From a virus, in the IMG/VR virus record IMGVR_UViG_3300044971_002301, positions 37,629 through 101,628 of that record: a stretch of DNA of 64,000 nt. One strand, written 5' to 3'. The position numbers and the translations under genes are program-made. The notes beneath the pieces are model-generated. The model was not told the DNA's origin, searched no databases, and worked only from the letters and a program-made list of their open reading frames with translations. Positions 28,086 to 35,375 of this stretch are shown piece after piece. The stretch's first letter is position 1. Each line of letters begins with the position of its first letter.

Positions 28086-28683
28086 CCAAGACATTAAAGA
28101 CCAAATCAAAAAAATGAGAGATTTGGTGAATAGCAATAATTCTATTGTTAAAGAACATATCCAAGAGATAAAAAAAACTTACTTGTTTGAACAATCTGAA
28201 CGACCTGAAGTTGATACAATTGCTACGAAGTATAATGTACCAACCGCAGTTGAAGATGATATACAAGATGATGAAGAGAAAAAAAATGAAATTGAACAAG
28301 GTTATAGAATTTCAGGTGGTATTTTAACTATACATGGAAAAGATAGAAAAGATGTTGAATTAACAACTGATGATAAGAAAGCTTTCCAAGAAACTATGGA
28401 TGAATTTGTTTCGGAAGTGTCAGATTTAGTTAACTTTAATCAATTAAATGTTTACCAAAACAACGTTGATTGGAGTGGTAAAATTGTTGATTTTGACATT
28501 GAATTCTATTTCACTATTGGTGAAAATAACGGATTATATATTAGTGGTGATATGGTAAAGGTTGATGAGAACTTTACTGAGGCTATCAGTAAACTAAAAA
28601 CCTATTATGAGAAGTTCAAATCTAAATGGGCTAAAATAATTGCTAGTAGAAAGAAAACAAAACCTGATACAAATGAACAATAA
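28072..28683 (+). CDS. protein of unknown function in lysis region
   Basis: 203 aa, no family recognised. N-terminal ~55 residues are helical and charged (IKDQIKKMRDLVNSNNSIVKEHIQEIKKTY). Then comes an acidic linker (EDDIQDDEEKKNEIE) and an alpha/beta C-terminal domain. No membrane segment. Translationally coupled to its neighbours by overlaps of 14 and 11 nt. Confidence 0.55.
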   Translation: MMRDNQDIKDQIKKMRDLVNSNNSIVKEHIQEIKKTYLFEQSERPEVDTIATKYNVPTAVEDDIQDDEEKKNEIEQGYRISGGILTIHGKDRKDVELTTDDKKAFQETMDEFVSEVSDLVNFNQLNVYQNNVDWSGKIVDFDIEFYFTIGENNGLYISGDMVKVDENFTEAISKLKTYYEKFKSKWAKIIASRKKTKPDTNEQ

Positions 28684-29017
28684 GAATAATATAATTGGAA
28701 TTTTATTTTTAATTATTATTGGTTTGTTTGTGTGCAATATTATTACAACAAACCAAATTAAAACTGATGTTGAAAAATATCAAACGTCAATTGATAGTAT
28801 CCAAACAAAGATTGACTCGGTATCAATTTTAAATAAAGAATTGGATAATAAATTAGCGGAACTTGATACAAATATATTAGAAATAACTCAAGAAATACAA
28901 TTGGTTGATAACAACATAAACGTAATTAAAAAGAAAACAAATGAAAAAGTTGCTTCTGTTGATAATCTCGGTAATGATGACCTTCAACATTTTTTCACAG
29001 ACAAATACGGTAAGTAA
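28673..29017 (+). CDS. inner-membrane spanin-like protein
   Basis: 114 aa. N-terminal transmembrane helix at 7-24 (IIGILFLIIIGLFVCNII) followed by a long heptad-patterned region (VEKYQTSIDSIQTKIDSVSILNK...). This is the topology of an inner-membrane spanin (Rz type). The next gene begins inside it in another frame and encodes an exported protein, as in embedded Rz/Rz1 pairs. The assignment rests on topology and position. Confidence 0.5.
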   Translation: MNNKNNIIGILFLIIIGLFVCNIITTNQIKTDVEKYQTSIDSIQTKIDSVSILNKELDNKLAELDTNILEITQEIQLVDNNINVIKKKTNEKVASVDNLGNDDLQHFFTDKYGK

Positions 29018-29363
29018 AGATACTACTAAGGTTGTTATCAGTTCTGAAGTAGCTAGAAAGATTGCTAAAGATTTGATTAGGTTGGATGGTTGTATTGAAG
29101 AAAACCAGCAATTATATTCTAAAATCTCTTTATTGGAAAAGAGGGAAGGTGATAAAGATAAGAAAATTGAAATTTTAGAAGAAAAAGATAAAAACAATCA
29201 AATTATTATTGGTGAGAAAGACAAACAAATTGGTTTATATGTTAATATGACTGATGACTTAAAAGATGAGATTAAAACCAATAACGATAAAACTAAATGG
29301 TGGAAAGTCGGAACCTATGCGGGTGGAGGATTAACACTTTTATTATTAATACTTGCTTTTTAA
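28941..29363 (+). CDS. exported coiled-coil protein with C-terminal anchor, spanin-like
   Basis: 140 aa. Signal peptide MKKLLLLIISVMMTFNIFSQ with probable cleavage before Gln or Thr. A coiled coil with EKREGDKDKKIEILEEKDK follows, then a C-terminal hydrophobic helix (TYAGGGLTLLLLILAF, about 124-140). The first 77 nt overlap the previous gene out of frame. Two membrane-associated ends linked by a periplasmic coiled coil resemble a spanin. No lipobox is visible, so it differs from a classical Rz1 or u-spanin. Confidence 0.5.
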   Translation: MKKLLLLIISVMMTFNIFSQTNTVSKDTTKVVISSEVARKIAKDLIRLDGCIEENQQLYSKISLLEKREGDKDKKIEILEEKDKNNQIIIGEKDKQIGLYVNMTDDLKDEIKTNNDKTKWWKVGTYAGGGLTLLLLILAF

Positions 29364-29364
29364 A

Positions 29365-29607
29365 ATGGCATTTAACCAAACTGAAAAAAACGAAATTGAA
29401 AAAATTGTTAAATCTGAAATTAAAAGTTTTTTAGATTCACAAACTGTTAAGCAATTTGAAAATAAAATGTTAGATTTAATTGCTAAAGAAATTGAAAGAG
29501 GTAAATTAGAAAAAAACATAAGAGAATTGGTTGTTAAATCATTCAGAGATTTCTATGAATATATGTGGATGAATAGAAGTACTTGGGAAACAAAATTAAA
29601 AAGATAA
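29365..29607 (+). CDS. small helical protein of unknown function
   Basis: 80 aa, almost entirely alpha-helical and charged (EKNEIEKIVKSEIKSFLDSQ), with an aromatic C-terminus FYEYMWMNRSTW. The ATG 1 nt after the previous stop is preferred over an upstream TTG. No family recognised. It may be a small virion or assembly protein. Confidence 0.5.
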   Translation: MAFNQTEKNEIEKIVKSEIKSFLDSQTVKQFENKMLDLIAKEIERGKLEKNIRELVVKSFRDFYEYMWMNRSTWETKLKR

Positions 29608-29612
29608 TAGAA

Positions 29613-30134
29613 ATGGAAAACTTGAAACAAAATTTAATGAAGGCGATTAAGTCAAATTATACGACAAAAGATTCGGATTCAGTTCGAGATTTCAATAAAT
29701 TCTCAGAAGAACTGAGTGAAAAAAAAGAAGAAAATACTGAAGCAACTGGTGCCGGAAGTGCTGGTGGTTTTGAAAGTCCTTTATTTGGGGGTAAAATGGA
29801 AGAAGAAAATTCTGATGACATTAAAAAAGTTGAGGCAACTGAAGCAACAGGGGCGTCTTCTGCTGGACAATATTCAGGCCCATCATTCTTAGCAAAATCC
29901 CAAAGTAAAAAAGATTGGAGAGGTGCCGCAAAACCTTTGTATAAGGGTGGTAAGTTTGTTAAAATTAAAAAGAAATGTTTAAAATACCCATACTGTAATC
30001 AAGGGGATATTAACGCTTTAAAATTAACTGAATTAGATATTTTTGAAAGTTTACTTGAAAAATTATCAAAGGAATATCAGATTGATAAAAATATTTTAAG
30101 TAAAATAATTAAAGAAGATATTTTAAAAAACTAA
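29613..30134 (+). CDS. protein with repeated TEATGA.SAG motif
   Basis: 173 aa. Residues ~45-100 carry two copies of a Gly/Ser-rich motif (TEATGAGSAGGFESPLF and TEATGASSAGQYSGPSF). A basic segment with CLKYPYCNQGDI and a helical C-terminus follow. Low-complexity repeats plus a short Cys pair suggest a structural or scaffold-associated protein. The ATG at 29613 is taken as the start. Confidence 0.5.
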   Translation: MENLKQNLMKAIKSNYTTKDSDSVRDFNKFSEELSEKKEENTEATGAGSAGGFESPLFGGKMEEENSDDIKKVEATEATGASSAGQYSGPSFLAKSQSKKDWRGAAKPLYKGGKFVKIKKKCLKYPYCNQGDINALKLTELDIFESLLEKLSKEYQIDKNILSKIIKEDILKN

Positions 30135-30165
30135 ATTAATTAAGTATTTATATATAAAAACATAA

Positions 30166-31659
30166 ATGTCAAAATTTGATGAAATAATAAAAAGTTTAGT
30201 TAATGAAAGTTTAACTGAAAGGGCTAACGAAATTACTAGTACTATTAACAAAAAAATTGAATCAAATGAAGATGTTGATAAGTATGATTTAGAGGTTGGT
30301 ATTGATTATGGTTTTGACGACGATGACGAGGATTATACGTTTATGAGAAGGGGTAAAAATTCGTCACACGGACCATTTCATTTTAAAAGAAATAAAAGAG
30401 GTAGTGAAACTGCCTTTGGAGAAAAACAAATAGCAAACATGAAAAAAAGAATTAAAGAAGACCAAGACACTGATTTAGCATTAGCGTTAGATTCTAAAGA
30501 TGTAAGAAGTGAAACAACTGAAAGACTGCATGGTGGTCAAAAAAAATTAGATGTTGCAGAACCTAAAGGTAAACTGACTAAAGCGGATTTTTTAAAATTA
30601 CAAAAAATGGAAGAAGAAGTAGAAGAAGGAAACGCTTTTACTGGAGCTTTATCGAAGGCTAAAAAAGAAGGTAAAAAATCTTTTAAAGTTGATGGTAAAG
30701 AATTTGAAGTGACTGAAGATTTAGGTGGTATGGGATTAGGTATGGGACATGATGATTTTGAAGATATAAATCTATCTGATGATGAAAATCCAAGAGTTCA
30801 ATCTTTAAAGAAAAAGTATATGAGAAATTACCCTGAAGAAATTGACCAAGAAGTTGATTTTGTTTCAGGTAATGAAGAACCGATTAATTATAGAATTAAG
30901 ATGGGTGATGGTGATTTCCTTGACTTAGCAGAATCTGAATTAATTGACATGATTGAAGAATTAGTTCTTGAAGAAAAAACCAAAGACAACCTTAAGAAGA
31001 CAGGTAAATCTGCAGGAATGGTTCAATATGATAGAGTTTCTAAAAGAGAAAAAAATGAAAACTTAAGGGCTAATAAAGAGTCGTTCAAAAAAATGGCGGA
31101 TTATGTTAAGGATGGTTCTAAAGGTAAGTTTGAATCTAATCCTGTAATGTTCCCAAAGGGTAACGGTGAGATTAAGAAAATGGACAAGAAAGCATATGTT
31201 CCATCAGAATATGTTGATGAATATGTTGACGCATTTGCTTACCCTGGTCAAACAAACCTTAGATATGATGAAGTAAAACCAAATGATGAGTGGATTGAAA
31301 TGAATCTTAAAGGTCATTCTAAGACTGGAAACGCTCAAGTTGATAAAGATGGTAATCCATTAGGTAATGTTGTACCGACAAAGACAGGTGAAAGAATGTA
31401 CAAAAATTTTGAAGAAAATTTATATGGGGCAGAACAAGCTGAAGCGTCATATAAAAGACAATCACAACCTGTTGATATTGCTGGTGAAACAACTCAAAAA
31501 GGTGGTTTAAAGAGAAAAGGTTCAAAAACCTCGTCAATCCAAAAGGCTGATAAAATTTTAAATAACCTTGGTGAGTCAACTGAAAATGAATCAAGTAAGT
31601 TGTTAAACGAAGAAATGGAAAGTATGAAAAAGTTAATTGGTTATCAGTATAAAAAATAA
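30166..31659 (+). CDS. large charged protein, possibly prohead core/scaffold
   Basis: 497 aa, very rich in Lys, Glu and Asp, soluble, with long helical and disordered segments. It starts FDEIIKSLVNESLTE and ends EEMESMKKLIGYQYKK. The internal motif NAFTGALSKAKKEGKKSFKV is of a kind I associate with phage head-assembly proteins. The charge pattern fits a prohead core or an internal capsid protein, which is inference. A TATTTATA-like motif lies 13 nt upstream, and a hairpin with a T-run follows the stop. Confidence 0.5.
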   Translation: MSKFDEIIKSLVNESLTERANEITSTINKKIESNEDVDKYDLEVGIDYGFDDDDEDYTFMRRGKNSSHGPFHFKRNKRGSETAFGEKQIANMKKRIKEDQDTDLALALDSKDVRSETTERLHGGQKKLDVAEPKGKLTKADFLKLQKMEEEVEEGNAFTGALSKAKKEGKKSFKVDGKEFEVTEDLGGMGLGMGHDDFEDINLSDDENPRVQSLKKKYMRNYPEEIDQEVDFVSGNEEPINYRIKMGDGDFLDLAESELIDMIEELVLEEKTKDNLKKTGKSAGMVQYDRVSKREKNENLRANKESFKKMADYVKDGSKGKFESNPVMFPKGNGEIKKMDKKAYVPSEYVDEYVDAFAYPGQTNLRYDEVKPNDEWIEMNLKGHSKTGNAQVDKDGNPLGNVVPTKTGERMYKNFEENLYGAEQAEASYKRQSQPVDIAGETTQKGGLKRKGSKTSSIQKADKILNNLGESTENESSKLLNEEMESMKKLIGYQYKK

Positions 31660-31687
31660 TTAGTTACTTTAAAATATTTTAATTTAT

Positions 31688-31719
31688 AATTCTCCATATA
31701 ACTATGGAGAATTTTTTTT
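31688..31719 (+). terminator. terminator hairpin containing the next start codon
   Basis: Perfect 11-bp stem (AATTCTCCATA, 31688-31698, with TATGGAGAATT, 31703-31713), loop TAAC, then six more T residues. It is a textbook rho-independent terminator, but the ATG of the next gene (31704) lies in its 3' arm and the T-run encodes Phe-Phe. It could terminate the upstream transcript, mask the start codon, or both. Confidence 0.8.
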
Positions 31720-32177
31720 CTTATATATCTAAGCCAGTAACTGATGAAGAACTACAATTTTGGATTGATAGTAATGACATTTGTTATCAAAAATTAGAGT
31801 TGTTTGAAGACTTTGTTAAATCTTTAGTTTCCTTAGTATATAAAACTTATTTAGGTGACCCAGAAGGTCAAGAAACTAATATAAACATAACATACGATGA
31901 TAATATTAAACACTTTGAATGGTGTTGGGATAAAACAATTGAAAATTTTAACAAAGAGGGTATCTTTTTTGGTGAAAAGGGAGACCATAAAGATTTTATA
32001 AAAAGTTTTTTAGAGGAGACTTTTTATAGACAAAAGATTAAAGAAGTTAAAATGTCTTTGAATAAGTTTTTTGATGAAGTTTTTAATCTTGATAAATTAC
32101 CAACAAAATCCGATTTAGATTTATTAACATCAATTTATAAATCATTAGATAAATCTTTGAAATTAAGTTTACAATAG
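31704..32177 (+). CDS. protein of unknown function starting inside a hairpin
   Basis: 157 aa, acidic and helical (DEELQFWIDSNDICYQKLELFEDFVKSL). No domain recognised. The only plausible start codon is in the 3' arm of a strong terminator-like hairpin, and there is no visible promoter between hairpin and ATG. Expression would therefore need read-through, or an mRNA beginning inside the hairpin. Confidence 0.55.
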   Translation: MENFFSYISKPVTDEELQFWIDSNDICYQKLELFEDFVKSLVSLVYKTYLGDPEGQETNINITYDDNIKHFEWCWDKTIENFNKEGIFFGEKGDHKDFIKSFLEETFYRQKIKEVKMSLNKFFDEVFNLDKLPTKSDLDLLTSIYKSLDKSLKLSLQ

Positions 32178-32230
32178 ATAAATAATCCTTACTCTTGATA
32201 GTGTAATAAACAAATTTTATATTTAAGAAA

Positions 32231-32407
32231 ATGGAAACAGTAGACAAAATCAAAGAATTGACTGAATCTCTTTCTGTTGATGCTGGTAAATTTTATAGCG
32301 GTAACAAGAGTGCCGGTACTAGAGCAAGAAAAACTGCTCAAGAATTGAAAGCGATACTTCAACAGTTTAGAGGTGAAATTTTACAAGGAAGAAAACAAAA
32401 TGATTAA
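32231..32407 (+). CDS. histone H1-like small basic protein
   Basis: 58 aa. The core YSGNKSAGTRARKTAQELKAI closely follows the KGNKAAGARARKASLELEKL core of the histone H1-like proteins common in Bacteroidota, and the length also matches. Likely binds DNA and may compact phage or host DNA. It is in no longer reading frame and starts at an ATG 9 nt after an ATATTTAA stretch. It overlaps the next gene by 8 nt. Confidence 0.7.
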   Translation: METVDKIKELTESLSVDAGKFYSGNKSAGTRARKTAQELKAILQQFRGEILQGRKQND

Positions 32408-32591
32408 TTTAGAAAATTTATTTTTATTTATTTTTGTATTCAGCATTTTAAATGTTTTGAAAATTTCAACAGTATTTATAACTTCCCTATTACAAACACC
32501 ACCTAAAAAGATGGTGTTAGGTAATGGGGAAGCTTTTTTACTACATTTTACATTAACTTATTTTATTACATATATAATACTTTTAGTATGA
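32400..32591 (+). CDS. small membrane protein
   Basis: 63 aa with two hydrophobic helices (LFLFIFVFSILNVL and FLLHFTLTYFITYIILLV) separated by a loop with PPKKMVLGNGE. No family recognised. It overlaps the H1-like gene by 8 nt and the next gene by 4 nt. Confidence 0.5.
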   Translation: MINLENLFLFIFVFSILNVLKISTVFITSLLQTPPKKMVLGNGEAFLLHFTLTYFITYIILLV

Positions 32592-33025
32592 GTTTTTACA
32601 AAGAAATTAGCCCAATATTTGAGTACTTACATCAAGTAAGGAAACTTGAAAACTATATTGTTTTTGATGTTTTATTTTCTAAAACATGGAAAATACCAAA
32701 AAAATATATAGTTGAAGATAAATTTTTAAACAAAGGAACATTAGAGGATAAATTATATTTATCATTTGTTTCTGATTTTGATGAAAATAATCTTAACTTG
32801 ATTCAAAATAATATATTAGGTATTGTTAGATACAATTTAGAAAGAGAGGCTAAAGAAAAATTATTTGAAGATAGAGTTTCTGAACTTAAAAATATCTTTG
32901 ATAAAGAAAATTTAGAAAATCTTAAAAAATTAAAATTTGAATTAACACAAAATGTTTTAGTTGACAATGGACAAAGGCAAGGAAATACAGAAACAACTGG
33001 AATCTCTCAACTCATTGAGGAATAA
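32588..33025 (+). CDS. protein of unknown function
   Basis: 145 aa, mostly helical, with a charged C-terminal half (REAKEKLFEDRVSELKNIFDKENLENLKKLKFEL) that may form a coiled coil. No motif identifies a function. Start and stop overlap neighbouring genes, so it is part of a tightly coupled set of small genes. Confidence 0.5.
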   Translation: MSFYKEISPIFEYLHQVRKLENYIVFDVLFSKTWKIPKKYIVEDKFLNKGTLEDKLYLSFVSDFDENNLNLIQNNILGIVRYNLEREAKEKLFEDRVSELKNIFDKENLENLKKLKFELTQNVLVDNGQRQGNTETTGISQLIEE

Positions 33026-33158
33026 ACTCAATAAGGATTTAACGATAGAAAAAGAAAAAACTGCAGATTTTTTTAGAAATTTAAAAAAAGATGATTTGTT
33101 TAAACAACCAAAAAAAATAACATTATGGCAGAGGATAAAGAAGGTACTGAACTTTTAG
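32967..33158 (+). CDS. small coiled-coil protein
   Basis: 63 aa. Helical and charged (KEIQKQLESLNSLRNKLNKD), ending in an amphipathic ITLWQRIKKVLNF segment that could associate with a membrane or a protein partner. It begins within the previous gene (59-nt overlap, different frame) and overlaps the next by 34 nt. No family recognised. Confidence 0.45.
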   Translation: MDKGKEIQKQLESLNSLRNKLNKDLTIEKEKTADFFRNLKKDDLFKQPKKITLWQRIKKVLNF

Positions 33159-33340
33159 GTAAATTAGCGATAATTGCTGACTCTTCACAAAAAATATTCA
33201 CTGGTAAGGCTAGTGTTATATTTGAATTAAAAGAACAAGAATATTATCATGTTGTTGCCAATGTTGAAGGTGATTATGATAAAGAAACATTCAAAATTGA
33301 CATTTCAGGAACTGATTTCATTTTTATCTTGGATAAGTAG
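33125..33340 (+). CDS. small protein of unknown function
   Basis: 71 aa, probably a small beta barrel or sheet (GKASVIFELKEQEYYHVVANVEGDYDKETF has alternating strands). Starts within the preceding gene and ends 17 nt into the convergent minus-strand gene. No function can be assigned. Confidence 0.45.
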   Translation: MAEDKEGTELLGKLAIIADSSQKIFTGKASVIFELKEQEYYHVVANVEGDYDKETFKIDISGTDFIFILDK

Positions 33341-33956
33341 TATAACTTGTATACAAAAATTTCTTATTAAATCCCCGTTCAATCAGTAAGTTATACAGAT
33401 ATTTTCTTTGAATAGTTGAAATGTCTTTAACTATTATCATATTACCTTTATCTCGTAATGTTGTAAATACTTCTAATAACCTATCACAATCTTCAGAATT
33501 TTTTAAAGAAAATAATTTGTAATCATCGTCATTTTGAAGTATAAATTTATTTTTAAGTTGTGACACCATATATATTTTATCTTTTTTTACATATTGTTTA
33601 AAAAAGTCATCAATTGAAATACGGGTATCATTTTTAACGTCATATATTGATTCCTCAACTCTATACGTTTTAATAGTTTGAATATAATTTGTGTCATCAA
33701 TTTTAGGGGATATTGTAATATTCCTACCAAATTCATCTAAATAATGGATGTTACCATTAACAAACTTATTAGTTATAATTGCAATATGAAAACGACACTC
33801 TTTACCCGATTCAAATTTCTTTTCAAAAATTATTTCATTTGATTTTTTAATTAAATTTTCGTAATAATCTTTTGTTAGTTTTTCTCTCACAAAGGATTTG
33901 AGTTTTTTCTTTTTTTTATTATTCTTAAAGATGTATATATGAAATTTATCGTTCAT
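33324..33956 (-). CDS. protein of unknown function
   Basis: 210 aa, basic N-terminus (FKNNKKKKKLKSFVREKL) and an alpha/beta body without recognisable motifs. On the minus strand between two + strand blocks, it shares its 5' region with the divergent DnaJ gene and its 3' end overlaps the convergent small gene by 17 nt. Confidence 0.55.
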   Translation of the reverse strand: MNDKFHIYIFKNNKKKKKLKSFVREKLTKDYYENLIKKSNEIIFEKKFESGKECRFHIAIITNKFVNGNIHYLDEFGRNITISPKIDDTNYIQTIKTYRVEESIYDVKNDTRISIDDFFKQYVKKDKIYMVSQLKNKFILQNDDDYKLFSLKNSEDCDRLLEVFTTLRDKGNMIIVKDISTIQRKYLYNLLIERGFNKKFLYTSYTTYPR

Positions 33957-33994
33957 AGAATATAAATTAATAAACTTTTCAAAAATAAAAACAG

Positions 33995-34915
33995 TTGGAA
34001 AATTTTTACGATATTTTAGGTGTTACAGAAACGGCATCACAGGATGAAATTAAAAAGGCTTATAGAAAAAAAGCCGTTGAATCACACCCCGATAAAGGTG
34101 GGGATGAAGAAATATTTAAAAAAATATCTGAAGCCTATGATACATTAGGTGATGAACAAAAAAGAAAAGATTATGATATAACAAGAAATAATCCTTTTGG
34201 TGATATGGGTGGTGACCCGTTCAGTTCATTTGGTGATTTTTTTTCAAATATGAGTGGACAAAAAGTTAGGAGAGCTCCCGATAAGATTATTGATATACAA
34301 ATAGGGACTCTTGACTCATTCTTGGGGAAGAATATTGACATAAGATTTCAACGTAAAAATATGTGTAATAGTTGTAGCGGACAAGGAGGTGAAAGAAATA
34401 GTTGTAATACTTGTAATGGTTCAGGTAGAATAACTCAAAGACTTGGTAATTCATTCTTCTCAAACATTTTCCAAGTTACTTGTAATAGTTGTAATGGTAA
34501 GGGTTATAGTCTTAAAAATGTTTGTTATTCATGTGCTGGCGAAGGTAAAAATAGTGAAATGCAAACCATTAATTTAAATATTCCCCATGGTATAAGTGAT
34601 GGCCAAATGATTAAGGCTTCAGGTTATGGTGATTGGCATGACAGTATGTTTGGAGATGCTATTCTAAAGGTTCAAGTAGTTGAACAAAATGGTTTTGAAA
34701 AACTTAACAATGATTTAGTATATAACTATCAGATGTCTTTGGATGACTTTAATAAAAATAATTTAGATATACCACATCCATCAGGAAATTTGAATATTAA
34801 ATTACCTGAGACTATAGATACACAAAAACCCTTACGTATCAAAGGTAAGGGTTTCAGAAATGAAGGTCTTGGTGACTTTTATGTTAAGATGTTTGTTAAA
34901 CACAAGAGAGGATAA
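33995..34915 (+). CDS. dnaJ: DnaJ-type co-chaperone
   Basis: 306 aa with complete DnaJ architecture: J domain at 1-66 with the HPD motif at 31-33, a Gly/Phe linker (NPFGDMGGDPFSSFGDFF), four CxxCxGxG zinc motifs (CNSCSGQG, CNTCNGSG, CNSCNGKG, CYSCAGEG) and a C-terminal substrate-binding domain. It should stimulate host DnaK, probably for virion or replication protein folding. The start is TTG: the frame is closed by a TAA 9 nt upstream and no ATG precedes the J domain. It is shorter than cellular DnaJ (about 370 aa). Confidence 0.9.
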   Translation: MENFYDILGVTETASQDEIKKAYRKKAVESHPDKGGDEEIFKKISEAYDTLGDEQKRKDYDITRNNPFGDMGGDPFSSFGDFFSNMSGQKVRRAPDKIIDIQIGTLDSFLGKNIDIRFQRKNMCNSCSGQGGERNSCNTCNGSGRITQRLGNSFFSNIFQVTCNSCNGKGYSLKNVCYSCAGEGKNSEMQTINLNIPHGISDGQMIKASGYGDWHDSMFGDAILKVQVVEQNGFEKLNNDLVYNYQMSLDDFNKNNLDIPHPSGNLNIKLPETIDTQKPLRIKGKGFRNEGLGDFYVKMFVKHKRG

Positions 34916-34917
34916 AC

Positions 34918-35304
34918 TTATTCGTCTATCTCTGTTAGATACATCCAAGCGTAATCGTTGTATTCAATTGCGATGAATATATATCCTTGAGTTTCTGACG
35001 GCCCCATATGGAAGTTACAGTTACCACCTTGTGAATCTAACATTCTGTAAGTGATATATGAATCTTCGTCACTTAGTTTGGTTACTACACGATATACTTG
35101 GATTTGTTGACTAAAAATGGTTACTTTGTCGTCCTCAAGTTTAATCAGGATGTCTACGGATGTTGGTGAACCGTTCCATACGATTTCGTTATTTGTGTCT
35201 CTATAACCTGTATAGAGTTCTACGGCTTTAGCAAAACCTACTTCTTGAGAGAATGATAATAGTGTTGAAAGAACTAAAAAGACTGATAAGATAAATTTTT
35301 TCAT
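34918..35304 (-). CDS. exported protein of unknown function
   Basis: 128 aa. Signal peptide MKKFILSVFLVLSTLLSFSQ, then a beta-rich mature domain (DILIKLEDDKVTIFSQQIQVYRVV, SYITYRMLDSQGGNCNFHMG). Flavobacterial exported proteins often mature at Gln after such a leader. It ends 2 nt from the convergent dnaJ stop. Its role may be periplasmic, such as exclusion or envelope modification (inference). Confidence 0.6.
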   Translation of the reverse strand: MKKFILSVFLVLSTLLSFSQEVGFAKAVELYTGYRDTNNEIVWNGSPTSVDILIKLEDDKVTIFSQQIQVYRVVTKLSDEDSYITYRMLDSQGGNCNFHMGPSETQGYIFIAIEYNDYAWMYLTEIDE

Positions 35305-35375
35305 TGTGTATATTTTTTTGTAAAGATACTATATTCTATGGATTTATGAAATAAATATTGTTATTTTTTTTAGGT

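Noticed and set aside
28941-29017. Programmed frameshift joining the two spanin-like genes
   Set aside because: Each frame has its own ATG and export or anchor signal, and no slippery heptamer is evident in the overlap.
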